From assembly GCA_009845645.1 (NCBI GenBank), contig VXZF01000545.1:1-10160 (forward strand): a DNA stretch of 10,160 nucleotides, written 5' to 3'. Shown piece after piece: positions 1 to 6,712 of this stretch. Position numbers and translations under genes: made by a program. Origin of the DNA: Gemmatimonadota bacterium. GTDB taxonomy: Bacteria; Latescibacterota; UBA2968; UBA8231. The notes beneath the pieces are model-generated. The model searched no databases and was not told the origin of the DNA. It saw only the letters and a program-made list of their open reading frames with translations. Within the stretch, counting starts at the first letter, position 1. Every line of letters starts with the position of its first letter.

Positions 1-6
1 GCAATA

Positions 7-1056
7 ATGGGCGAGCGCATTCGCGGCTTTGGCAGCGACAATCACGCCGGGGTCCACTCCGAGGTCATGGCGGCCTTACAGCGAGTCAACGTGGGGCACG
101 TGCATTCCTATGGGGACGATCCACACACGGATGAAGCCGTCGCGCTTTTTCGCGAGGTGTTGGGGTCGGAGGTAGAGGTTTTCTTGGCCTTCAACGGCAC
201 TGGGGCCAATGTTACGGCCCTCACGGCTCTCACGCGCTTTTGCGACGCGGTGATATGCTCGGACACGGCACACCTTCACATCGATGAGTGCGGTGCTCCC
301 GAACAGGTCGCAGGAGTCAAGCTCCTGACCGCGCCCGCGCCCGACGGCAAAATTACCCCCGAGGGAGTTGTCGCCCACATTGCGGGTCGCGGCGACGAGC
401 ACCAAGTGCGTCCCCGCGTGGTGTCGATTACTCAGGCTACGGAGTTGGGTACTGTTTATGCGCCGAGTGAGATTCGCGCCATCGCCGATTGCGCCCACGA
501 GCACGGGTTGTATTTGCACGTCGATGGGGCGCGGATCGCCAACGCAGCCGTGGGTTTGGGATTGGAACTGCGGGAGGTTACTGGGGATTGTGGGGTCGAT
601 GTGCTGTCGTTTGGCGGTACCAAGAATGGCCTGATGCTGGGGGAAGCCGTGGTCTTTTTTAAGCCCGAGTTGGCCGAGGACTATCGCCGTGCGCGCAAGC
701 AGGGGATGCAACTGGCCTCTAAGATGCGCTTTGTCGCCGCGCAGTTTACGGCCCTGCTGACCGACGACCTGTGGCGTCGGAGCGCCCAGCACGCCAATGC
801 TATGGCACAGGTGCTGGCCGAGCGCGTGCGGCCCATTCGCGGGGTGGAGGTGATTTACCCAGTGCAGGCCAACGCCGTCTTCGCCCGGTTGCCGGTGGAC
901 GTGATTCCCATTTTGCAGCAGGAGTTTTTCTTTTATCCCTGGAATGCCACGCGGGGCGAGGTGCGCTGGATGACCTCGTTCGATACCGAGGCAGAGGACA
1001 TAGAGGCGTTTGCGACGTTGATTGAAGAAACCATGAAAGAAAGGAATGCATCGTGA
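7..1056 (+). CDS. Threonine aldolase-like PLP-dependent lyase (beta-eliminating lyase family)
   Basis: The 349-aa product has the full fold of low-specificity L-threonine aldolases, which split threonine or allo-threonine into glycine and acetaldehyde in the cytosol. Visible hallmarks are FGSDNHAGVH near the N terminus (8-17), the FNGTGAN cofactor-phosphate loop (62-68), a His/acid stretch after the third strand (89-94), HVDGAR (171-176, Asp173 expected to pair with the pyridine nitrogen), and SFGGTKNG (201-208), where Lys206 should form the internal aldimine. Family length is about 340-350, so it looks complete. The ATG at base 7 is only six bases from the window edge, so its ribosome binding site and any upstream in-frame start cannot be judged. 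Its stop overlaps the next start by four bases (GTGA), implying translational coupling. The fold and lyase class are secure, but the true substrate is not: many paralogs of this family act on other beta-hydroxy amino acids. Confidence 0.88.
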   Translation: MGERIRGFGSDNHAGVHSEVMAALQRVNVGHVHSYGDDPHTDEAVALFREVLGSEVEVFLAFNGTGANVTALTALTRFCDAVICSDTAHLHIDECGAPEQVAGVKLLTAPAPDGKITPEGVVAHIAGRGDEHQVRPRVVSITQATELGTVYAPSEIRAIADCAHEHGLYLHVDGARIANAAVGLGLELREVTGDCGVDVLSFGGTKNGLMLGEAVVFFKPELAEDYRRARKQGMQLASKMRFVAAQFTALLTDDLWRRSAQHANAMAQVLAERVRPIRGVEVIYPVQANAVFARLPVDVIPILQQEFFFYPWNATRGEVRWMTSFDTEAEDIEAFATLIEETMKERNAS

Positions 1057-1886
1057 TTATCGATACCCATACCCATTTCTACGATCCCACGCGGCCCGAA
1101 GGCGTGCCTTGGCTGCCGGCTGACAACGAACTGCTCTACCGCACGGTATTGCCCGAGCACCACCGCGCCCTCGCCGCTCCCGAAGGGGCGACCGGGACGG
1201 TGGTGGTGGAGGCTAGTGCGTGGCTGGCGGACAATCAGTGGATTCTGGACTTGGCCGCTGATGACCCCTGGATCGTCGGGCTGGTGGGTCATGTTGATCC
1301 CAATCGGGAGGATTTCAAAAGCGACATCGACCGCTTGGCGGGGAACGCGCTCTTTCGCGGCATTCGCTGCGGCGGTGGGTATTTTGCCGACTTGGAGGCT
1401 GGGTCTTTTCTCGCCGACATGGAGCATCTCGTTGCACGGGACTTGGAGCTCGACGCGCTGGTGGGGCCGACGGATTTGGCTCAAGTGGTGGAACTGGCCG
1501 GACGACTGCCGGAATTGCGCATTGTTATCAATCACTGCGGCGGGGTCGGGGCCGACGGTGGCGATCCCGATCCAATGTGGTTGGACGCCATAGCCCAAGC
1601 GGCCGAGCAGCCGCAGGTCTTTATGAAGGTCTCGGCGATCATGGAGCAAAGCAGGGTGGAGCCGGTGCCGGAAGAGTTGGACTTTTATCGCCCGATCCTC
1701 GACGCCATGTGGGACGCCTTTGGCGCAGACCGCGTGATCTACGGCAGCAATTGGCCCGTCAGCGACCGAGCGGGGAGTTTCAAGGCCGCCATCTCCATTG
1801 TCAAAGCGTACTTTGGCGAAAAGGGCGTGACCGAGAAGTACTTCTGGCAAAACAGCAAGGTCGCCTACAAGTGGCCAGACCGCTAA
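1053..1886 (+). CDS. Amidohydrolase-superfamily lactonase-like protein (COG3618, Amidohydro_2)
   Basis: This 277-aa TIM-barrel hydrolase belongs to the group containing L-fuconolactonase, L-rhamnonolactonase and 2-pyrone-4,6-dicarboxylate lactonase, which open sugar-acid or pyrone lactones. Seen directly: DTHTHFYDP at 4-12 (His6 and His8, the strand-1 HxH motif), GIRCGGG (103-109), INHCGG (159-164, His161) and YGSNWPVSD (230-238) at the end of strand 8. Many characterised members have an Asp where Asn233 lies here (SDWP versus SNWP), and SN-P variants also occur in the wider family, so the exact chemistry is open. The start is a GTG at 1053 inside the stop codon of the preceding gene, with AAGGA about eight bases upstream. 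Ten bases separate its stop from the next ATG. The family assignment is strong. The lactonase role is inferred from the family and from the neighbouring dehydrogenase and aldolase. Confidence 0.85.
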   Translation: MIIDTHTHFYDPTRPEGVPWLPADNELLYRTVLPEHHRALAAPEGATGTVVVEASAWLADNQWILDLAADDPWIVGLVGHVDPNREDFKSDIDRLAGNALFRGIRCGGGYFADLEAGSFLADMEHLVARDLELDALVGPTDLAQVVELAGRLPELRIVINHCGGVGADGGDPDPMWLDAIAQAAEQPQVFMKVSAIMEQSRVEPVPEELDFYRPILDAMWDAFGADRVIYGSNWPVSDRAGSFKAAISIVKAYFGEKGVTEKYFWQNSKVAYKWPDR

Positions 1887-1896
1887 GGAGGCCATT

Positions 1897-3189
1897 ATGA
1901 AATTTTGGGTTTTCACTCACAGCGACCAGCCGCTCGAACACTGGCTCGAAGGTTATCAGCAGCGCTTTGACGCTTGGGAAGAAGGCGGCGTGGAGGGCAT
2001 TATCGTCGGCCGCATGCAGTTTAAGCAGGACGATGGTTCGATTATCTCCAGCTATCCGGTCAATACCAAGCTCTACGCCGAGCACGGCGTAGAGCCGCCG
2101 GAGGAGACGCCCCGCGATCTGGAAAAAGAAAAGAAGCTGCAAGGCATGATGGACGACGCGGCAGCGCGTGGCTGGCAGATTATGACCTTTGGCATGGGCC
2201 GCGGTGGGCTGGTCGGGCTGGAGGATTTGATCGCGTTCTACCCGCAGGTCCACGGCGTCATTATAGATGGCCCCGGCGAAAACCACTACGAGCTAGCGTT
2301 CCACCACGGCGGGGAACTGTTGGAACTCCGGCCCGGCGAAGATCAGCTCTTTGCTGGCATGGGGGCCGATGTTGGGCGGATGCAGCGGGGCATTGACCAT
2401 CTGCGGCAAGCCCTGTGCAGGCTGACGCCCCAGCGAGTGCGCTACCTAGCCCAAGGCGGCCTGTTTTCGGTGCTGAATTTGATCGACCTCGACGAGGATG
2501 GGCTGTATTGGTTGCGGATGCGGCAGGAGAAGTCGCGCCGCTCCTGGGAAGACGCTCGCACCATTGTCGATCAGGCTTCGCGCAAGATCGAGTTGGGCGG
2601 CATTCCGCGCACGGCTGTCTTTTCTGGGTTGACTGGGCAGGACTACGAGCGGATGGCAGGATACTTCGATTATATATTGCCCAAGCACTACTACTGGCAT
2701 CGCGGGTTTGACGGCCTTTACGGCACGGTGGCGCGCTGGGTGCAGACGCTTGGGGAGTGGAATCCGGGGCTAACGGAAGAGGACGCTTTTGCCGTGGTCG
2801 AGGCGCTTTTTGGCATCAAACTGCCTGGGGTGCGGACGCTTTTTGACTTGGAGGCGGGCTTTCCCGACGAATTTTTCAGCGAGGTCGTGTACGGCGAAAC
2901 GCGCCGGGCCATAGAGGCGGCTGGTGTCGATAAGGTGATTTGCTGGGTTTCGACTGGTCGCACGCCGCACGCCGGCGACCCCATGCCCGCGCGCGATCTG
3001 CTCGGCATTTTGCGGGCGTCCGAGGCGGCTGGGCTCAAGCGCTTTGTCTTTCATCCAGAGGTCATGGGCGCGTCTGAGTGGCGGGTTTTGACGGAAGTGT
3101 GTGGGACGCCGTGGCGCGAGGATCCGAGCGGGTATTGGCCTTCGGGCACCGAGAAGCCGGATGCTTTTAATGGAGGACGCAGGAAATAG
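1897..3189 (+). CDS. Unrecognised 430-aa protein, possibly TIM-barrel-like
   Basis: I do not recognise this family. The start is well supported: a near-perfect Shine-Dalgarno (AAGGAGG, beginning at the end of the previous stop codon) lies a few bases before the ATG, and the codon use matches genes 1 and 2. There is no signal peptide or membrane segment, so it should be cytosolic. The protein alternates hydrophobic strands and helices in a way that suggests an alpha/beta barrel. Candidate strands are at 2-7 (KFWVFT), 33-38 (EGIIVG), 94-98 (QIMTF), 119-124 (HGVIIDG), 258-262 and 346-351 (KVICWV), closing with RFVFHPEVMGASEW (382-395). Polar residues at strand ends that could be functional are Asp124/Glu128/His130, His264 with the Tyr-Tyr-Trp-His run up to 268, His386 and Glu388. 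It contains many Trp and Tyr residues, as carbohydrate-active proteins often do. Given its neighbours it may be a hydrolase or isomerase of the same catabolic route, but this is inference only. Confidence 0.8.
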   Translation: MKFWVFTHSDQPLEHWLEGYQQRFDAWEEGGVEGIIVGRMQFKQDDGSIISSYPVNTKLYAEHGVEPPEETPRDLEKEKKLQGMMDDAAARGWQIMTFGMGRGGLVGLEDLIAFYPQVHGVIIDGPGENHYELAFHHGGELLELRPGEDQLFAGMGADVGRMQRGIDHLRQALCRLTPQRVRYLAQGGLFSVLNLIDLDEDGLYWLRMRQEKSRRSWEDARTIVDQASRKIELGGIPRTAVFSGLTGQDYERMAGYFDYILPKHYYWHRGFDGLYGTVARWVQTLGEWNPGLTEEDAFAVVEALFGIKLPGVRTLFDLEAGFPDEFFSEVVYGETRRAIEAAGVDKVICWVSTGRTPHAGDPMPARDLLGILRASEAAGLKRFVFHPEVMGASEWRVLTEVCGTPWREDPSGYWPSGTEKPDAFNGGRRK

Positions 3190-3236
3190 GCACGTTGTAA
3201 TGGAGAAACACCTATAAACAAAAGGAAAATAAACGT

Positions 3237-4052
3237 ATGGCTACACCCAAAAGGGTGCTTGTTACAGGTGCAACTGGGCAGATTGGTTACATGACATACA
3301 AACAGCTGAAAGAACAACCGGAAAAGTACGATGCGTATGCACTCGACTACAAATTGAAACCATCTGTTCGCGTTCCGGGGTCATGGACGCTCGAAATTCC
3401 AGACGAGAAATTCATCCTGTGCGATATTGCTGATTTTAATCAGGTACGACGCGCTGTTGAAGGTATGGATGTTGTCGCACATCTTGCCGCGGATCCGAGC
3501 GGGGAGAGTTGGGAGAGTTTGCTGAACAACAACATTATTGGGACTTACAATGTCTTTGAAGCGTGCAAAGTCACCGGCGTTGCACGTGTCGTCGCCGCCA
3601 GCAGTATTATGGTCTCGGAGGGACATCGCGAGCAAGAGCCGTACAAGGCGATGATGGAACGCCGACATGCAGATATACCGGACAATATAGAGATGATTAC
3701 GCCCAATATACCTGCGGAACCGAGGGGTCTATACGCCGCAACCAAAGTGTGGACGGAGTCTTTGGCGCGAACCTACGCCCATCGTCATGGGTTGTCGTGT
3801 CTCTGCGTCCGTATCGGTCAAGTCGAGCGAGATCGTCCTCGTCCGCCACAGGGTGCCGACATCTATGTGAGCCAGCGCGATATTGTCCAGATATTCGAGC
3901 GGTGCATCAATGCTGACGGTAGTTTGCGATTTGCGATTTTCTACGGCATGTCGAACAACGACCTACGTTGGGTGGACATCTCAGATGCACAGCGAAAGGT
4001 GGGATTTGTACCACAGGATCGAGCGGAGGATAAGCACGACTATGACGCGTAA
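3237..4052 (+). CDS. NAD-dependent epimerase/dehydratase, uronate dehydrogenase-like (extended SDR)
   Basis: The 271-aa product is an extended short-chain dehydrogenase. The N-terminal Rossmann motif GATGQIG is at 11-17, Asp63 follows LC (a typical adenine-contact position), HLAAD is at 82-86, the ASS strand at 121-123, and the catalytic YxxxK pair is Tyr166/Lys170 in YAATK. The C-terminal part (WVDISDAQRKVGFVPQDRAED) resembles that of uronate dehydrogenases, which oxidise hexuronates to aldarolactones with NAD+. AAGGAA at 3222-3227 lies nine bases before the ATG and sets the start. The gene differs from its upstream neighbours in base use: its first 120 bases are about 44% G+C by hand count, against about 63% for the first 60 bases of the window. 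This suggests a different origin. It overlaps the following aldolase gene by 11 bases. Dehydrogenase activity is very likely; uronate as substrate is a family-level guess. Confidence 0.83.
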   Translation: MATPKRVLVTGATGQIGYMTYKQLKEQPEKYDAYALDYKLKPSVRVPGSWTLEIPDEKFILCDIADFNQVRRAVEGMDVVAHLAADPSGESWESLLNNNIIGTYNVFEACKVTGVARVVAASSIMVSEGHREQEPYKAMMERRHADIPDNIEMITPNIPAEPRGLYAATKVWTESLARTYAHRHGLSCLCVRIGQVERDRPRPPQGADIYVSQRDIVQIFERCINADGSLRFAIFYGMSNNDLRWVDISDAQRKVGFVPQDRAEDKHDYDA

Positions 4053-4698
4053 CCAGTCAATGTACGACGAATGGAAACCTATCTACTCGGCTTTAGTTAC
4101 CGACATCATGGACCAACTCGGCTACCGCGATCAGGCCATGACTCCCGATATTCGGCCCAGCCGCCCTGACGCCTTTATCGCCGGTCCGGCGCTCACTATT
4201 GACGCGCACGCCGATACTAGCCCCGACCCTGATCCCTACGGCCAAATTTTTGCCGCCTACGATCAAGCTAGCCCCGGCGACGTTTTCGTCATCGCCACTA
4301 ATGGCGAAGAGCGCTCCGGTCTTTGGGGGGAGCTTCTCTCTACGGCTGCCCAAGCTCGCGGTGTCGAATCCGTGCTCACCGATGGCTTGGTCCGCGATGT
4401 GTGCCAGATGAACGCCATGGGCTACCACTGCTTCTGCAAAGGCTATTCGCCACTCGATTCGGCGGGCCGCATCCTCGCCAAAACGATCAACCAACCTATC
4501 GCCTGCGGCGGCGTGCAGGTTCATCCTGGCGATTTCATTCTAGCCGACTACGATGGCGTGGCGGTGATTCCAGCGGCGATCAAAGGCGAAGTCCACAAAA
4601 AGGCTATGGAAAAGCTTGCTGGGGAAAACGTCGTGCGCGATGAATTGGCTGCGGGGCGGTCGCCGAGAGAGGTCTTTGATCGCTACGGGATATTGTGA
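4042..4698 (+). CDS. RraA-family aldolase/decarboxylase (HMG aldolase-like)
   Basis: The 218-aa protein belongs to the RraA/4-hydroxy-4-methyl-2-oxoglutarate aldolase family. These cytosolic class II enzymes release pyruvate from 4-hydroxy-2-oxo acids or decarboxylate oxaloacetate. The active-site signature is present: GE at 96-97, then exactly 20 residues, then Arg118-Asp119 (acidic-X20-R-D), followed by the C-terminal DYDGVAVIP (169-177). The acidic position is Glu97 rather than the Asp of the described D-X20-R-D motif. The reading frame is open further upstream, to 3883, but that stretch lies inside the dehydrogenase gene and would add a non-homologous leader. The ATG at 4042 has GGAGGA at 4025-4030 and overlaps the upstream stop by 11 bases, so I chose it. 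An in-frame ATG at 4060 (MYDEW) is an alternative. The intact motif argues for catalysis rather than the RNase E-inhibitor role of E. coli RraA. Confidence 0.87.
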   Translation: MTRNQSMYDEWKPIYSALVTDIMDQLGYRDQAMTPDIRPSRPDAFIAGPALTIDAHADTSPDPDPYGQIFAAYDQASPGDVFVIATNGEERSGLWGELLSTAAQARGVESVLTDGLVRDVCQMNAMGYHCFCKGYSPLDSAGRILAKTINQPIACGGVQVHPGDFILADYDGVAVIPAAIKGEVHKKAMEKLAGENVVRDELAAGRSPREVFDRYGIL

Positions 4699-4699
4699 T

Positions 4700-5431
4700 T
4701 TAAGTTTGATGGGTATCGTCTGGATCAGTAATACATAGTCGAAGATATTCTTGAAAAATGTGATTAATCTGACAAGGTGGCTGCTGTAGCCTTAATGAAC
4801 GCCAACCCCCATCCCCTTCCGGCGCACAGGACGCCCAGTTGCGCGGAAAGCCAAGTTCGACCACAGCATCTTCAAAGGTCTTCCCTATAGCCGAGAAATT
4901 TTCGTGAGTGTAATACCAACGTGGATCGACTATAAACTTGAATTGATCGTAGCACTTGTAAATGATCATGACGAGTGATTTGAAAAATTCTTCAGAAGCC
5001 TGAACTGCATCAGCAAGAACAGTCGGGCTTTCCCCGTGCAAATCAGGCAAAACAATTACATGAGAGTGCCGACCATCACGGGATTGGGACATCAAATGTT
5101 CCCTCACGTGTTCAAGGGGAACCTCGTTCAACGTGTTCAAGCCTGTGTGGACGGAAACATCTCTGACTTTCTTAAAGAAGCGTGCTAAAGGATCAGCCCT
5201 CAGCTCCTCCTGAACAGAATGGTACCAAGATTCGAAACCAGCGACTCCGTGCATGGTCGCTTGAAGTACTAGGGTGATGCTTCTGGCAGCGGAGACAAAT
5301 GCACTGAAGTAGAACCGAGAATCGAAATCTAATGGACTAGATCCTTTTAATAGTCTGAAGAAAAACTCGGCTTCGCATAGTTTCTCTTCCACAATTCCGA
5401 ACGATCGAGTCATGTTTATCTTTTTCGACAA
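4700..5431 (-). CDS. Hypothetical protein with a HEPN-like Rx4H motif
   Basis: I cannot name this family. The product is up to 243 aa, soluble, with no signal peptide or membrane helix. Its N-terminal half reads as long amphipathic helices: residues 12-28, then RFYFSAFVSAARSITLVLQ (39-57), then FESWYHSVQEELRADPLARFFKKVR (66-90). The last helix runs into RDVSVH at 90-95. Arg followed by a polar residue and a His after four positions (Rx4H) at the end of a four-helix unit is the signature of HEPN domains, many of which are RNases in toxin-antitoxin and defence systems. The 243-aa start is a TTG at 5429-5431 without a clear ribosome binding site. An in-frame ATG at 5411-5413 (237 aa) is equally possible. 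The gene is convergent with the RraA gene with one base between the stops, and is lower in G+C than its neighbours (several 60-base blocks at 38-48%). No obvious antitoxin partner lies beside it. Confidence 0.7.
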   Translation of the reverse strand: MSKKINMTRSFGIVEEKLCEAEFFFRLLKGSSPLDFDSRFYFSAFVSAARSITLVLQATMHGVAGFESWYHSVQEELRADPLARFFKKVRDVSVHTGLNTLNEVPLEHVREHLMSQSRDGRHSHVIVLPDLHGESPTVLADAVQASEEFFKSLVMIIYKCYDQFKFIVDPRWYYTHENFSAIGKTFEDAVVELGFPRNWASCAPEGDGGWRSLRLQQPPCQINHIFQEYLRLCITDPDDTHQT

Positions 5432-5553
5432 GGTCGATTTGGTGGCGTAGAGATCAAGGTCAGCTTAATGCTCCTAGTATGGTGCTGATAACAGGTAGAA
5501 TCGCAACCCTCCCCCTTGAGATTTTCCGCCTTACGCACTGAACCAGAACGATC
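5432..5553. other. Intergenic region between HEPN-like gene and trans-sulfuration enzyme gene
   Basis: This 122-base gap separates two genes that both point left. It should hold the 3' end of the moaA operon transcript and any promoter of the HEPN-like gene. On the - strand I see TTGCGA followed at a long spacing of about 19 bases by CATACT, which is a weak promoter candidate. A short imperfect dyad (TCAGC at 5460-5464, GCTGA at 5484-5488) is also present. I find no convincing hairpin with a T-run, so no intrinsic terminator can be called. Confidence 0.35.
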
Positions 5554-6693
5554 CTATACCCCAGCCAGCGCCTGAGCAAAATCCGCGCACAAATCCTCGG
5601 CGGCCTCAATGCCGCACGCCACTCGCACCAAGCCGTCGGCTATGCCTATGGCCGCTAGCTCTTCTCGGCTCAAGCCGCTGTGTGACGTGGTGACGGGCCG
5701 AGTGATGAGGGTTTCGACTCCGCCGAGACTGGGGGCTGACGCCGGCAGAACCAGCTTGGACAGCAACCGCTCGGCGGCCTCCACGCCCCCGTGCAGCTCA
5801 AAGCTCAACACTCCACCCGCTCCGGCAAACAGCCGCTGCGCCCGCTCGTATTGTGGATGGCTCTTCAGCCTTGGATAATTCACTCGCGTTACCTGTGCCT
5901 GCTCGGCCAAAAAGCGCGCCAGTTGCAATCCATTCTCGTCGTGTTGCCGCATTCTCAGCGATAGGGTCTTCAAGCCCCGTTGCAGTAGAAAGCAGGCGTG
6001 GACATCCAGCGATCCGCCCAAGTGATTCAGCTTGTGCTTAATGGCCTTGACGTGTGCAGCCGAGCCGACGACCACGCCTGCGACGAGGTCCGAATGGCCA
6101 TTGAGGTATTTGGTCGCGCTGTGCAGCTCTATATCGAACCCGATTTCCAGCGGGCGGAAGTTGCACGGTGACGCAAAGGTATTATCGATCAGGGACACTA
6201 GCCCGTGCTCGCGGGCAAATGCCACTACCCCCTCTAAATCGGCGACTTCCATCAGCGGATTGGTCATGGTCTCCACGTAGATCGCCCGCGTCTCGGGCCG
6301 CAGCTTGGCCGCCCACGTCTCAGGCGCGTTGCCGGCGATAAAGTCGTAGCTCAGCCCCAAACCCGGCGCATCCTGCGTCACAAAGCTGTGCGTGCCCCCG
6401 TAGAGGCAGTCTTGGATTAGCAGGTGATCGCCGCTGTTGAGCACGGTCATCAATGCGGTGGTGATCGCCGCCATTCCCGAGCCGGTGACCAAGGCGTCTT
6501 CGCCGCCGCAGACATCGGCCAGTTTGGCGTGCAAGGCGCGGTGGTTAGGCGTGTTGTTGAGGCGGAGATAGCGGATGTCGTGGTATTCTTCCTCCTTAGG
6601 TGAAACAAAAGTCGAGCTCTGGAAGATCGGCGTCACCACGGCACCGTTGATGCGCTCCTCGCCAGCGTGGACGAGGCGAGTCTGAATATCCAT
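5554..6693 (-). CDS. Trans-sulfuration family PLP enzyme (cystathionine gamma-synthase/lyase-like)
   Basis: The 379-aa product belongs to the Cys/Met metabolism PLP family (MetB, MetC, cystathionine gamma-lyase, sulfhydrylases), cytosolic homotetramers that make or break cystathionine-type thioethers. Seen directly: TRLVHAGEE (5-13), TPIFQSSTF (21-29), the YxR phosphate contact at Tyr42/Arg44, GSGMAAI (71-77), LYGGT (97-101), LIDNTFA (168-174, Asp170), SATKYLNGHSD with cofactor Lys195, and SLGGVETLITRP (322-333). The segment after YxR is LNNTPNH instead of the common TGNPT, so the exact activity cannot be fixed. The frame is open to 6723, but the extra ten residues overlap the upstream stop. 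The ATG at 6691-6693 has AAGGAA upstream and gives the standard N terminus, so I used it. It lies 19 bases after the FolC-ATP-grasp gene and is probably the last gene of the moaA operon. Confidence 0.87.
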   Translation of the reverse strand: MDIQTRLVHAGEERINGAVVTPIFQSSTFVSPKEEEYHDIRYLRLNNTPNHRALHAKLADVCGGEDALVTGSGMAAITTALMTVLNSGDHLLIQDCLYGGTHSFVTQDAPGLGLSYDFIAGNAPETWAAKLRPETRAIYVETMTNPLMEVADLEGVVAFAREHGLVSLIDNTFASPCNFRPLEIGFDIELHSATKYLNGHSDLVAGVVVGSAAHVKAIKHKLNHLGGSLDVHACFLLQRGLKTLSLRMRQHDENGLQLARFLAEQAQVTRVNYPRLKSHPQYERAQRLFAGAGGVLSFELHGGVEAAERLLSKLVLPASAPSLGGVETLITRPVTTSHSGLSREELAAIGIADGLVRVACGIEAAEDLCADFAQALAGV

Positions 6694-6712
6694 TGAGGTT
6701 TCCTTAGCTGGT

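Noticed and set aside
76..792. 238-codon open frame on the - strand opposite the threonine aldolase-like gene
   Set aside because: No family resemblance in the translation, and the + strand frame carries the full PLP-enzyme motif set.
933..1916. Long (327-codon) open frame on the - strand
   Set aside because: It lies opposite the lactonase gene, whose protein shows clear family motifs. The antisense translation has no recognisable domain, so it is a by-product of high-G+C codon use.
3213..3218. TATAAA as a possible -10 box of an internal promoter before the dehydrogenase gene
   Set aside because: The only TTG-type -35 box (3195-3200) is 12 bases away, too close for a sigma70 promoter. An A+T-rich spacer explains it.
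3121..3503. Shared 12-base word GATCCGAGCGGG at 3121-3132 and 3492-3503
   Set aside because: Both copies encode Asp-Pro-Ser-Gly within unrelated proteins. It is too short to be a meaningful repeat.
3883..4041. In-frame upstream extension of the RraA-family gene
   Set aside because: It lies inside the dehydrogenase gene, adds residues without family similarity, and a Shine-Dalgarno at 4025-4030 supports the ATG at 4042.
5460..5488. Imperfect dyad TCAGC/GCTGA that might be a terminator or operator
   Set aside because: The stem has five bases around a 19-base loop and no T-run follows, so it is not distinguishable from chance.
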